Shown piece by piece: positions 12,121 to 24,811 of a DNA stretch of 64,000 bases; the stretch's first letter is position 1, and each line of letters begins with the position of its first letter. Where the stretch lies: assembly GCA_018340375.1 (NCBI GenBank), contig JAFFJZ010000006.1, forward strand, positions 28,774,001 through 28,838,000, read 5' to 3'. The translations under genes and the position numbers were made by a program. The notes beneath the pieces were generated by a model, which was not told the origin of the DNA, ran no database searches, and saw nothing but the letters and a program-made list of their open reading frames with translations. Source of the stretch: Gonatopus flavifemur (taxonomy: Eukaryota; Arthropoda; Insecta; Hymenoptera; Dryinidae).

Positions 12121-14308
12121 TACGATAACAACACTTGTGTAACCTCTTCTCTCTCGTTTCTCTTTGATTAATCGCTCCGTTCCAACAGAGCACATACGTG
12201 TACGAGTTTTCTGTGTTCTCACGACTCTATAGGTGGCCTTTGAGCCTCATAGGGATGAAAGTTGCGTGTCAACATGGATTTTTCTCATGGATTTGCGTAT
12301 CGAAGGACACCAGTGTAGAATGGCACTGTCAATGAGGAGAACCGAAAAATTTGTGGGCTGTTTTGTATTCTTTATATATGATCCAAGGGGATAGACCCTG
12401 ACTTGGGGAGATTCCAAGGATAAACGATACGCGCCTGCCATGGCATTTAAATGAATTGAAACATGGAACTGCCCTGGCTGATGGATCAACTCATAGAGGT
12501 CCTGTCAGTTTTTGGTGGAACTTTTATCAGGAATTCCAGATTGTATCCGGATTTCTAAATTCGCATCCTATGCACGTCCCATCCGGTTAGACCTGGAGTA
12601 GAAATTTTCAACTGCGGTGGCTGTCGATTGGTTTGTGAATTATTCAATTTGAGTATAAATTTCAACCGGAAATAGACGAGGTTACTGTTGGTGACAAAGA
12701 ATCCACAGTTCGTCATTTTGTTCACTCGTACATCGGTTGATGATCCCTAGTAGAAATTCTGGCGAGGTGTCTAGTATCTGGCTAGTTGAGCGTTACAAAA
12801 CTCGTCAATAACTAGAGCATTTCTACTTGGCATTGTTGGGTTTTTAGATTTTTAATATTCTTAAAATACGGAAAATTCCTGATGCATGTATGTGTTAATT
12901 ACTCCCGAAGTTTCCCACAGAAATTTTTCACAGTGATCATCATGAAACTATATCATATGCTCGAAGTTTGAACCGTTTATTAAAACAAATTAGGTATCAA
13001 ATGCATTGTTTGAACGATATTTCCAGTCCCAAGGAGTCAATTCGAGAAGCTGAATAACAACAATTCATCAGATTTTGTAAATTGAGATTTTCGTTTCGTT
13101 TCTTAAAACGATTCAAACTTCAACAACATTATATATTCCCATTCAGAGTTTTGGGTTTGCCAAATGTCGCGATGTTTTCCATCGTCATACGTTCACAGCT
13201 GAAGCCATATTCTTCGACAACTCACTCCATCAATCGTATATATAGGAACATTTTTATCTCTTACGGAATTATTTTTACACTCGAGAAATCCAATGGCAAC
13301 AAGAAAAGATTACGAGAAGAATTTGTCATCGATATAAATTTAGATGTAGAAAATAATGTCTCCGGATTCGTTGTTATTCGAACGGTCGACCGGAGCAAAT
13401 TTGACCTATTTTAATACTGTCAATAGTAGGAGTCTTACGATAATAATCGAAAGAAGAAGGAGGAAATGGGAGGAAAAAAATTGGAATTGCAAGAGTTATG
13501 CGAGAGCGCTAACGCGAGTTAATGTGCATTTATACACACGAGGTAAAACCATAGATTGGATTTATAGACATACGGAACGGCCGAAGAAGGAAGGGGTGGT
13601 AAGAGCGTGCCGGGAAGCGGTCACACTGTGTATTATGAAGTACCCCCCTCTCTCCATCCCTACACGTCCCAACCATCTTTCACCACCCACGCTTGGCACC
13701 ACAAAGAAACCGACACTTTTTAATTGCACTCCTGATCGTCGTCATTAATGCCACTGCTAGATGGAGACTTCATCGATAACCGAGTTCACTTTTTTTTTCT
13801 CTTCTTTTTCATTCTTCTCTTCATTCGATTAACTGTGTTAATAATAAGTTTATAATAATAATGTCAGATTTTGTTCTTCTAGCTTTTTCATTCATCTACA
13901 CATCTTTTTTATTCGCAACACATTCAATTCGCTGGTTGTTCTTTTTTCCAGTTTATTAGTACAGAATATATGATACGATTGATTTTCAATCAAAATTGTT
14001 AAAAAGTGAAGTTGAGACTATTGATTTTGATTCAAACTTTCAATTGGAGATGGGAAACTTGGACAAGAACTCTAATATTGTAGTTAATATACAAGGAAAA
14101 AGAGTCCCATGTGAATTCTACATTGGTTGTTGTTAATTTAACATCACTGTTCGCACCTGGAGAAAAAAGACATTCTCAATAATACCTACTACATTTTGTA
14201 CTGAAGTAGGGGATGAACAGGGTAGTAAAAATTCAGGCTGTACGATGTGAAGTTGCGCCAAGTTAAACGACTTTTCAAACCATTGAGTATTAATTTTTAC
14301 TACACTCT

Positions 14309-14449
14309 CTGTTTAAGGAATCCCATTGATTCCGATACAGAAAACTGATTTAAACCCATTAAGAATCAATTTTTAATGGGTTTGAATCGGTTTTTTCCTG
14401 CATTAGAATCAATGAGAATCAATCAGTTCTATGAGATTCTTCAAGCAGG
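14309..14449. mobile_element. CCTGCTTGAAG foldback MITE (141 bp)
   Basis: Same family as 4,048-4,188. Arms diverged (CTGTTTAAGGAATC on the left, GATTCTTCAAGCAGG on the right). It lies only 19 bp from transposon copy 2. Confidence 0.8.
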
Positions 14450-14468
14450 ACTGTATTGTGAAAATCAT

Positions 14469-15477
14469 CCCATATAAAAATCTTCAGGCTCCGCCAATGT
14501 TGACGACGGAATATAGCTAGACGCAAGGCTGCCAGCCAAAGCTGGGCAATCTATGTAGGGACAAGGATGATTGACAATGGTCTAAACATTGTACCAATAT
14601 GGGAAGTCATAAATCGACTTCATTGATCCATCATTGATCATTGGCTGCGCCACGCTTGGCCCATCCTTCAACCAATATTGCTTGAAGGAAAAAGCATGCT
14701 TTCAACAGAGGCTCTCTAGGGCTTGGCGGGACACTGCTCCAAGCATTAGGCAACTCTGAATGACAATGGATTCTCATGTTGCACCAAGCATGGGTCGTAG
14801 CTTGGTCCAGCTTGGGCAATAGCTTGGCTCAGCTTGGGCGATGGCCTCGCTCAGTTTAGGCGTTAGCTTGACTCGACTTGAGTAATAGCTTGGCTAAGAG
14901 TGAAACTTCCTTCTCAAACAGCAAATTACAATAACTCTCACCAGAGTGATGCTTGTTTCCTGCGAGTGGCGAACTCAAGCAATTCAATCAATATATAAGT
15001 CTCCTTTGAAGATTCCATGACAGAAATAATTCTTCATCTGTTTCCAGACCCGCCTACTTCTACGCCAGGACCACCGGATTTACGTCATTCATCAGTTTAA
15101 ACTAATCAGAAAAATTACATGTTGAAATTCTCCGACATTCATTTCGTTCAATCGAAATGATAGAATGGATTTTTTATTTTATTTTCAATTACAATAAAAA
15201 ATAAAAGTGACCATTGGCATGAGATGGGCGCAACCCTGCCGCAAGATTGCTACAGCGTTGGCTCATCCTTGGCGAACAAATTTTTGTATGGTCTGCCATT
15301 GACGGCATATGCTATCACAACCCTGTTTCCAGTGTTGGGTCTTGATTGTGGAAACAAATGGGCTGAGGCTGAAATGATGTTATCATTTCAGAGTTGCGCC
15401 ATGCCTGGTAGCCTAGGCTCGGCTCATCTTGGTGAGCCTTGCGGCAACCTAGCGCCCATGGTCAATTTTTACCTGGG
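14469..15477 (-). mobile_element. Non-autonomous DNA transposon, same family, copy 2 (1009 bp, inverted)
   Basis: Reverse-complement match to 1,113-2,119 over its whole length with few substitutions. The ends are CCCATATAAAAAT and ATTTTTACCTGGG. The flanking 2 bp are AT on both sides (14,467-68 and 15,478-79), not TA as in copy 1. The short ORFs are shared by both copies, but they lack any known domain and are not claimed as genes. Confidence 0.9.
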
Positions 15478-15626
15478 ATACTTTGTCACTTATGCTGCTG
15501 ATTCGGTACAAAATGTAGTAATATTTAGAACCACATTTCTCTCTGTGCATGAATGTGCAAGTGGAGTAAAATTTACAGATTTCTCAGACAGGAAAAGTAA
15601 ACCTGAAAAATATAAACCGACGGTGT

Positions 15627-15761
15627 TGAAAATACCAGGCAAATCCGGATGAATCCTAACAGGTCCTGGGACAAAGACCGAGCAGATTCCTGCCCGGATC
15701 TGTCTGGTTCTGTTGGTTTTTGTCCCAGGAACTGCTAAAATCTGCTTGGCATTTTCAGTAA
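15627..15761. mobile_element. TGAAAATACCAGGC small inverted-repeat element
   Basis: Left TTGAAAATACCAGGCAAATCC, right CTGCTTGGCATTTTCAG. A related piece lies at 62,038-62,172. Confidence 0.55.
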
Positions 15762-18384
15762 GGGACAAAAAGTACAGTAAAATTCCAGGGAAAATCTTCT
15801 TTCTCATATTAATTGAAAATTATTATTTTTGCATTGTTATTGTTCACGGCATCTTGAATATATCGTGAAGGGATATCTCTCAAGACATCTTCGAGTTATC
15901 CGACTGTGTTGCATAAGACAGTTTGTTTTGTTTCTTGGGTTGTGAGCGATAAATGGATAGAAAATGCCGATGACTTGAAACTAATTCAATGAAAGTGGAT
16001 TGTATTTGAAAGATACAGATGACTAAGGGAGCATCAATCACAAACTGCCCTACGGGAGATGATCTCTCGATGATATTCCGGTTCACCACCTCACACCTGT
16101 TGTTTTTCCAAGCCATTGACAATCGTTGAGATAAAAGGAAACAAAAATGAGAACTTTTCGGAAAAACTTTAACCCATCGAATCATCAATAATTCTGGCCT
16201 CTCAAGCGCTGCACTCCCCGAGGTTGGGGAAGTTTAATGAAAGGCACGCGCAGTCAGACGGCTCCGCCGTGAGAATAAAATAATTAGCTGGGTTGCCCTC
16301 TGCCGTGTAGCAAAATTGTCTTATCCTTCCTCTCTTTTCCACGTATCCTCTTCGATGTCTCTCCTTTTTTTTCCTCTCTCTGTTTCTTCGCTCCTCAGCT
16401 TAGAAGAGAAGGAAAAGAGAATACGAGAGAAGGAAGAGGAAGAGTATATAGTTCTCGTTCAGCCAGGTGGGTCGTAAAGCCTTAGACTGATGCTCTAATA
16501 AATCCCGCTGAAAAATTTCGAAGCCTCGGGCTCGAGAATCTCTCCAGCAACGTGGTGGAGTGTAAACCTTCTCGGAGAGGTTCTACTACGTACTACGGTG
16601 TATAATACCGCAACACATGGTATTACAGGACTGAGAAGTGTTTATCCTTTCGCACGTTGACGTTTCGTGACTTTAATGTCCCTGGAAAGAAGGAACGCAT
16701 TAAGGGATGAGTTGTGCGCTGTGAAATGTTTGTAGTTCAGTGAGGACTGTTCACCTTTTCGAACATGGTGATAATTTTGATTGGTCTTGAGATAGATGCA
16801 ATTTTAGTGCAGTAACGATCGCTGTTATGATATTCGAATATTCACCTGTAGCGGTTGACAAATGTCTGTCCTTTTCACAATTCAATCACCTTTTTCGTGC
16901 AATAAATTCATATATTGTATGTGTAAATATTTATATCACTAATTCTAATATTCTACACCGAGAATAAAAGTTCTAAAATTTACCTCTCATTGTTAAGTAA
17001 ATATATGGAGGATTTAAAAATATAATTCGAGCGACTACAATTTTAGTTGATTTTCATCATTCATATACTATTTGCTTAATGAGATGTAAATTTCACAAAT
17101 TTTTTTCTCTCAGTGTAGCGTCTCAGTAGCCCAATGTTCATTCAATCTTTTATTCTTTTCCTTAAAATTTTCTGTCAAGCCCAGGGTTTGATTGTTTTCC
17201 TCGAAATCCATAATTTGAAAGCCCAGCTCTCATGAAATCATCGAAAAAATGATTGAAAGATTTATCTTTGATCCCGGTCCCTCGATATTTAAAACAAAAA
17301 ATTCAATTATAAAATATTGCGATTCCAAATTACGAGTTGTAATCACATGTTTTTCTTTTCACCTTCGTCGGTCCGAACTCCTCTCCTTGAACTTCGTCAT
17401 TAATACTCCACGAGTCCAGGATACTTCGTGAAGCATGAACAAGCGTGATCTCCATGTCGGAAACTTATAAAACCGGATGAAATCTTGTCCCGGTAATTGT
17501 TGGTTGCCCAGTGCAGGCTCTGAAGAGAATTAATTGAGAATAATAATGATGATAATCTCATAATTATGAAGTAAATTTTACTTTCACAGATTCGTTGAAA
17601 GGAGAGATGAAGTACCGAGTACACCTCTCGATAGTTAATTGATCATAGATGATGATAAATAAGATACATTTTTAGAAAAATCTTTTATGACGAAGTTCTT
17701 ACAATGATCAATTCAAAATTATTAATGATTCCAAATTTTTTCCCCTACTCGTTTAATATTTCCTGCTGCACTGTTTGGACCTTCGCGAGAACCTAACTAG
17801 GGACTGACGGGAGTGAAGTCGCTACCTAAAGACCTAAGCACACAAGCTTACGTGGACGTAAGAAACGGAAGACTGCGCAGATCTCGTATACGATTCCTGC
17901 GCATCCATTTTTAAATTCAGGTGACTTGTGTGCTTAGGTTTTAAGAGCTTGGGAGGGCCAGGTCGGTGCCTATGTAACGCTTGCTAGGGATATTATCGTA
18001 TAATTATCGTATATTCACAGTCCGATCTATGAATCCTTCGAGCATAATCCGAGTATGAAAATTCAAAAAATTCAAAATCCTAAGAAAAACCCTCCAAAAG
18101 TTTCTCAAGAAATAATCTCAAATTGCCGCAAAGATTTTTCACTCGCTTCTCGTGAATTTTAATAGCCCTCGGCCAGTTATGGATTTTATAAATTAGAAGA
18201 ATTTTTTTTTATGGAAAAATGAAGAATGAAGAAGATTGCCGTCCCTCAAATATTTATTCGTAAAATACAACCGCAGCGATGCTTCGAAAACAACCGTGAA
18301 TATTATCGATTAAACTGATATGAAATTATAGAATAATTCATAAAGAATTTTTTTTTTTTTTCGTTATACTAATTTAAACAGAAA
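15762..18384. other. No gene seen
   Basis: 16,200-16,700 is non-repetitive and GC-richer. A 15-bp inverted repeat (ACCTAAGCACACAAG and its complement) lies at 17,832-17,939 with about 80 bp between arms. Confidence 0.6.
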
Positions 18385-18735
18385 AACACCAAAAAATGAC
18401 GATGGAAGTGATTTGGGGGAACCGGGTGATCTAACAAAACAAAAAACAGCAAATCATTCCTGTTTGAAGTGCCTATCGCATGATCTATGATTTTTTTCAT
18501 CAAAAAATAACCAAATTACGGCGATTCTTCGAAAAAATCGATTTTTGAGAAAATCGGAGATTTTTTAACCAATCAGAAAGCGATGGTCACTTCAATGAGG
18601 AATAATTTGTGATTTTTTAAATGTTTTTTTCAGATCATGTCTTTGTCGTCCCAAATCAATCCCTGATAGCACATAATATTGTAAAATAATTATGCTATTA
18701 GGGCTCCCACCGTCATTTTTCAGCATTTTTTATTG
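18385..18735. repeat. Imperfect 350-bp palindrome
   Basis: Arms around AAAAATGACGATGG and CCACCGTCATTTTT, with inner pairs CAAATCATTCCTGTTTGAAGTG and CACTTCAATGAGGAATAATTTG. Probably an old foldback element. Confidence 0.6.
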
Positions 18736-20350
18736 CTCAAATCAGTACGATAAGAAAAAAATTTGTTTAAATCTGGAGACCCCTTAAACAATTATCAAGT
18801 AGAATTTGATAATAAAACCGTCACTTATTAGAGTTGGATGTCAACTATTTACTCTTCGTGTAAATCAAGAACAAGGTTGCCCTGAGAATTCTTTTTATGT
18901 ACCTATTATGATAATGAATCGTGTGCTTGTGTCGGAGCAACAAATAAGACGCACATCAAATGGTTTGAAGACCTTCGAGAAGCTATTGTTTCCTTCGTCA
19001 ACGTGATTAAACATCGAATCGGGACAAATAAGCATCAAGGATGTAGAACGGGTTCATAGAACTAGCGTTGAGCATCACCCGGGAATTCAATTGTTGAATG
19101 TGTAAAACCTTGGGTCGATTATATTTGTAGTGTTCATATTGATATAAGATTCCTACGGAATATACATTTTCAAATTATTTGAATTTGTTTGTCAAAGAAG
19201 CATACTATTTGACAGGAAAAATACGGTTCAAGGGAATTCAAATCGTACGATGACCCCATGCAACCTTCGATTAGAACAAATTAATTCCTTCCCTCCACAC
19301 CGGAACAAACAGAAACAATTTATAATGGTTTTCGATGATTATCAATGTCTCACGTGTGTATAAATTATCTCTCAACCATTCCAGATTTGAGAATGATTTT
19401 ACTAGACTACTTGATCTAATGATTATTTCGTCGAGCTTTCGACCGGTACTCCTTTGACCAGCGGTATTGCGATAAAACTACACTATGCCCTTACGCTTAT
19501 CACTTCAGCCCTTAGTCAAACTTCCTCCCAAGGTCGCGCTAATATTCCTTCAGGACCTGCATCACCTTTGCGCCACTGGTGAATTTTCAAATATGGGAAA
19601 AAATGTCCATACTTCCTGATCTCTCCACCCCGTGCATGAACCCTGTATGACCTCGATGTATTCTGGAATTTTATATCAAATCGTCAATCACACGTGTCAT
19701 CGTTAGATCTTCATTCCTTCCCACGCGTCGATATTATTGTGTGTAGACGAAGAACAAGGTTCATCAAAATTATCGCAACGTGACAAATTTTTTGACCAAC
19801 TGTAATAACATTTGATCGTTCCGAGGGAGTTAAGTATTGACTTAGCTCAACGATAGAATGTTTTCAGAAACGACCATGGAAAACGTTGAATTATCATACA
19901 TCCTCGGTCATTCTTCCAAAGAGGAGAGAGAGAAAATAGAGATGATCTACACAGAGAAAAGTTTATATTAAAGATCATTAGACACAGTATCGTACCCGTG
20001 GGATATACTCGATTATGACGATAGGAACTATAACTTTGTATCTTCCTATTACTCCGCATATTGAATTCAAGAAGAGTTGTGGTAATCTGTCGCATACTCA
20101 TGGTTCTTTCCGCCACAATAAAGTATATCCCCGGTCTACGATATAAATATATTAATTTTTACTACAAAATTTTCTCCGTGTATGCTGTATGAGTCTCAAT
20201 TTTCGAATTGGAAACTTCGAATCTTTTAGATGCTAGATTACGGAAAAGATTTTTAAAGTCAGTTTATTTCCATATAAATTTTATGCATTTCAATCTGTTT
20301 CAAATGGTGGTCATTCTAACTAAATTGGAGTAGATTTAATGGTAGTTAAC
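18736..20350. other. No gene seen
   Basis: Mixed-composition DNA without recognisable repeats or coding sequence. Confidence 0.6.
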
Positions 20351-20623
20351 CAGGGCCGGATTTAGGCCGCTGGTGCCGCCCCTGACGCTTCAAACGAATA
20401 TTAAAAAGAAAGTCACCAAATTGGGCGAGTGACATACCGAGTAGAAAAATTTTCAAAATTACATATAATTTATATATAATTCAATATGAGTCATATATAA
20501 ATTGAATATAATTGTATGGAATTGATATATAATTTGAAAATTGCATGACACCTGTGTGCCGCCCCCACAAAACGTGCCGCCCCAGGCTTCAGCCTCGGCA
20601 GCCTAGGCGTAAATATGGCCCTG
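20351..20623. mobile_element. hAT-type MITE, CAGGGCCGGATTTA end (273 bp)
   Basis: Left end CAGGGCCGGATTTAGGCCGC, right end (complement) CAGGGCCATATTTACGCC. CAGGGCC ends are common in hAT elements. An exact 8-bp duplication is not visible (TAGTTAAC left, CTCAGTTT right). The middle has TATATAAT palindromes. Confidence 0.7.
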
Positions 20624-20792
20624 CTCAGTTTACGGTAGATGAAAGGGTCCGAATATGGGCAATCGAAGTTGTAGGATTGTATGGCCGCTTGGTGGTGACC
20701 GATTCAACATGTTCCTTATCACCGCTCAGTGGGCCAGGTTACACTAAAAACTGGCCAAAATTCAAAATGTCAACAGAATCGTTTGAAACCTA

Positions 20793-21072
20793 CCCAGACA
20801 GCAAAAGAGTCCCTTCAAAGAGCTCCCGTTATGACAGTAAATATGAGTTCATTATGAATAGTTTGAATTCAAATTGAATCCTTAATGAACAACTTGATGT
20901 TCAGAAAGAATTCATATTATGAGTTCAAAAGAATTCTTCAGGCATTCAACATGTATTCACTTTGAGTTCATTGAATTCATATTGAATTCATTTTTACTGT
21001 CATAACGGGGACTGTTGAGGAATTCTTTCAGAAGTCTTCAAGAATTCAAACAGATCATTTTTGCTGTCTGGG
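20793..21072. mobile_element. CCCAGACAGCAAAA foldback MITE with TA duplication (280 bp)
   Basis: Perfect 14-bp TIRs (CCCAGACAGCAAAA), TA outside both ends. A second inverted pair CCCGTTATGACAGTAAA lies inside, related to 9,443-9,842. Confidence 0.9.
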
Positions 21073-21534
21073 TAGTGTACCAGGGTTTTTGGGGTTGCTA
21101 ATTACGAATCTGGAATTAAATTTTGAAAATTCAAGATGGATTCAATATGGCGGATGGGAAATTTGAAACACACCGAATTTTTTCAAAACTCTCCACTCAG
21201 GGATTTTTGGGGTCGCTGATCACGAATCTGGTGTCAGGTTTCGAAAATTCAAAATTGCCAATCCAATATGAAGGACTCAAATTTGAGAAATTTACAAAAT
21301 TCCCTTCAAACATCCGTTAAAAGCGCTCAAATTGAGATAATATTTCTGCGCAAAAATCAATTTGATTTGATCATCATCAACCCTTCATTGTAGGACAGTT
21401 TCACTTTCAAAAAGTAGGCGGTGTCATTGGAAAGAGATGAGAATAGGAGTGAATACGACAACTAATGCTCAACTCAGGACCTTAACTCTCCGATGATTTC
21501 TCATGTTCATTTGTCAAAACCATCCCAATAAATA

Positions 21535-21690
21535 GAAAGATATCTTAAAGATATCTTCAAGATACACAAAAGATTTCTTATGCAACATAATCGGATAACT
21601 TAAAGATGTCTTTAAGATATCTCAATGTTATTTTTAAGATGTCTTTAAGATCTCTCAAAGATACGGTTAAGATACTTTTACGATACATTT
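21535..21690. repeat. Degenerate AAGATATCTT ladder
   Basis: Repeated palindromic decamers with a TTATGCAACAT motif between them; like the interior of 9,482-9,755. Confidence 0.6.
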
Positions 21691-24012
21691 GAGACACTTC
21701 AAATAATAATGAAAAATAATTATTTTTGACAATGAACATAAAAAAAAGTTTATTCTGGATTCTTACTATGCTTACTGTCGGTAATTGTATTTGAGATATG
21801 CTTTGCCTATCCGAGAAATTCCTTGGAGGGACTCGAACCTGCCCCTCGAACAGGAACCCTGAATACCCTCGAGTGAAGAATTCAAAGGAAGTTCAACGAC
21901 TTTTAAAATCCAAGTCCGCCATATTAGATTGCCTATTTTGAAATCCCGAAGTCTGACTATAGATTCGTGATCAACGACTCCGAAAACCTATGGATACTAA
22001 TTCTTGAATCATTCAAACGAAACTTTGAATGTAGGGTATCCTGACATTTCGGTACATCCTAACTATGTTTACGTAGAGGAATATACAAATATCAGCAAAA
22101 TATCGCCGATTGAGTTCAACGTAGACATCATAAAGAAAACTCTGACAGGTTTATTTCGTTATTAGAAGGTGGTGCCGCGCGGTGCGGTACAACGGAATGC
22201 CGTACAAAGATGTAAATCGTGGGAATAGTCTCACAAAAGGTCACAAAACGAAATTTCGAACGACCTCCATAGATTGTCACGAGTTTTCCCAGACTCAGGG
22301 TACCGGAATGATGAAAATTACGCGGAGAAAAACTGCAAAAATAATGAGTTCGATTTTTTACGTAGAGCAAAAGAATCATAAATTCATCACAGAAAACATA
22401 ACATTTTATTACGTCATCATGCTATTTTGAGCCCAAATATGAGCTAAACGGTATACAAATTTGGTAATGGATACTTTAAGTTGTCTATTTTATGATACCG
22501 TGATGATTCAGCGTGGGAGTGATTGTTGGCAGTTGGCGATTACAGTACAACGTGTTTTTTCTACAAGCGAATTCATATTTTTAGGTGTCTCTCAAAACTT
22601 TTTCAGGTATGCGATGTTTTCGATACTATTACTAGTCATCCGTTCCATTGGATCTGACACGATATGTAGCTTATTCGGGAAGTATAGAAACGTAAATTAA
22701 CCAGAGAATGAATTGATATCATAACAGTTTCGCCAAAAACACTAAACTTCCAACAGTTTCAACAAAATTTTACGGATAGCCCATATTTGGACCCCACTTT
22801 CAAAAATCACAGTTTTTACGTTTTCTAGGAAACATTTTATCACCCCTTCAATCATTGAAAATAAAATATATTGCACAAACACACACCTCTGGTAATAGTT
22901 GTAGATTCTTGCTGTGATTCTTATTTGGATTTTTTGCGTGAGGACTGGCCAGTATGAGATGAAATCAAAGTGGTAGCCTATTTTCGGACCTTTCCTCTAA
23001 ATTATACTCCAAAATTTTACCTGTCCTAGCGTTTATAAGCTCCGGCCCACTCTGACCCAGTCTTGGGCCTATATCGGCAGGATGAGGCCCATGCTGGCCT
23101 GGGGTGGGCCCCATGGTATATACATGCAAGGGTGTCCCAGATTTTATTCCAAATTGTGGTGGATATTACAAATAATTATTTTGCGTGATTACAGTAATTG
23201 TAAACAAAATCTTATATTTTTCTTCCATAGTTTTTATTTTTCCCTGTCCATAATACAATTTCATTATTCCTCGTTGTTCCAACAATTCGGGATTGTAGTT
23301 TTACCGACTGCTAGGGAAGAGTGACCGCGAAAAAGAGTATTTTTCCGCCTATTTTCTGGGACCGCGGGTTTCAGGTTAGAATGCGTTCTAAAACATAATC
23401 TATGTTGATCATTCACGAGGAGATAAAATTTCCTGGTGAACATAACACTGGTTTTGCAAGTAAAGTAGTATCAATTTTCGATCAAGATTTTATAAACATC
23501 AATAAACCTCGATGAGTTTTTTTTACAGGAAAGACTCCATTTTGTCAAGAATCTATCGATTCCGTCGATCTCTTCGTCTCCAAAATCAATGTTATGCTCA
23601 CCGGGAAATGGTATTCCCTTGCAAATGATCGACATGAGGTATTTTTCAGTATGCAATCCAACCCAGGAAAATTTTTGCACATCAACGGCAAGCGTATTGC
23701 TCATTCAGCAGAGCAGATTTTCTAAAATCGCCATTGAAGCAAGAATTTTTCTCTGCGTGTACAGCCCTGGTGCAAATATACGCTCGTAGTAAGCGCGCTC
23801 GAAGCTGAGAAGAAACGTGAAAAGGTTCCAATCTTCTCTCGCCGAAGCGTATAATAATTGCTTGTTGTAGAGTACTGAAATTATACGTTATCAATACGCT
23901 TTATAAATGTTCAATGCCGTTTCGGGAAGAGTACTGTTACGTTTCATGAAAGGTAATGCGAATCATTTCATACAGACTTTGAGTATCGGTTTTTAACTGT
24001 CAGGAATCATAG

Positions 24013-24082
24013 CATTCCATGGCTGAACAGGTAAGACGCTGGATTGCAATGATGAAAATCATGGGTTCGAATCTCGTCAAGT
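24013..24082 (+). ncRNA. tRNA-like RNA polymerase III promoter (SINE head or tRNA relic)
   Basis: A perfect box A (TGGCTGAACAGG, 24,020-24,031) and near-perfect box B (GGTTCGAATCT, 24,064-24,074) at tRNA spacing. The T stem can pair but the acceptor arms do not, so it is not a functional tRNA. A tRNA-derived SINE or tRNA relic is likely. Confidence 0.5.
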
Positions 24083-24339
24083 GGTTAAAATTTTTATCCT
24101 CTTATATTGTTCATACTCTTCATGGGGCGTTGATTTTTATACGATTTTTTTTGTTCCAAACTTCGCTTCAAGTACTCTTCGAAACCGTTCCATTCACTCT
24201 TTATTCACTTTTTATTAACGTTTCTGTTACGCTCCACCATACTTTTCGTCTGCGCTTCATTTCAGTTTCCATTTTCACCAGGGAGCTTTCATTAGCGACT
24301 TCTATTTTTTTATTACTGATTTTCACAATTATCCACCTT

Positions 24340-24613
24340 GTTACGAAAATCCAGCTGGGATTCCACGTGGATTCCAGATCCGAAATTTACCTGCGTTGTC
24401 AGCTAAGATTCCACCTGGAATCAAGAATCTCAACTGCATTCCATGTGAGATTTCCAATTTCAACTGGGATTCAACATGGGATCAGAAATGTCAACTGAAT
24501 TTCCACGTTGGAGTTGAAATTCTAGCTGGTATTCTACCTGGAAATAGAAATCCCAGCAAAACTTTCACCTGGAAATGAGAATCAACGTCGAATCCCAGCT
24601 GGATTTTCGTGAC
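24340..24613. mobile_element. Foldback with CCAGCTGG/CCACGTGG quasi-tandem units
   Basis: TIRs GTTACGAAAATCCAGCTGGG and complement CCCAGCTGGATTTTCGTGAC. The inside is a series of 20-30 bp units such as GATTCCACCTGGAATC and TTCAACTGGGATTC. Confidence 0.8.
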
Positions 24614-24617
24614 AGGA

Positions 24618-24811
24618 CACACAGCACTCGTTGTCTGAAAGATATCTCCAGAAATAATTAAGAACAATGCAAGAAGTCTTATGCAAAACGTTCTTGAAGA
24701 TATCTTTTAGAAGTAAGAACAGTCGAAGATTTCTATTCATGTTGCATAAAACTTCTCGCATTGTTCTCAATTATTTCTAACAACTATCTTTCAGACAACG
24801 AGTGCTGTGTG
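24618..24811. mobile_element. CACACAGCACTCGTTGTCTG foldback MITE (194 bp)
   Basis: TIR of about 25 bp (CACACAGCACTCGTTGTCTG and on). The arms continue through AAGATATC, AATAATT and TTATGCAA blocks. It starts 4 bp after the previous foldback ends. Confidence 0.85.

Larger units (their letters stand above)
11176..14308. other. No gene; microsatellites
   Basis: 11,450-12,250 is non-repetitive and GC-richer apart from a GGT/GGC repeat and an ACA repeat. The remainder is AT-rich with nothing recognised. Confidence 0.6.
21073..24339. other. No gene; AAGATATCTT ladder and a tRNA-like sequence
   Basis: 21,535-21,690 is a degenerate ladder of AAGATATCTT/AAGATGTCTTT units. A box-B-like GGTTCGAGTCC is on the minus strand near 21,819-21,829. 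A tRNA-like sequence is at 24,013-24,082. Confidence 0.6.

Noticed and set aside
24013..24082. Functional tRNA gene
   Set aside because: Box A and B fit, but the acceptor arms do not pair and no anticodon stem is formed.
24019..24498. 159-codon plus ORF with hydrophobic stretches
   Set aside because: It overlaps the tRNA-like sequence and a foldback; Phe/Leu/Ile richness follows T-rich sequence.
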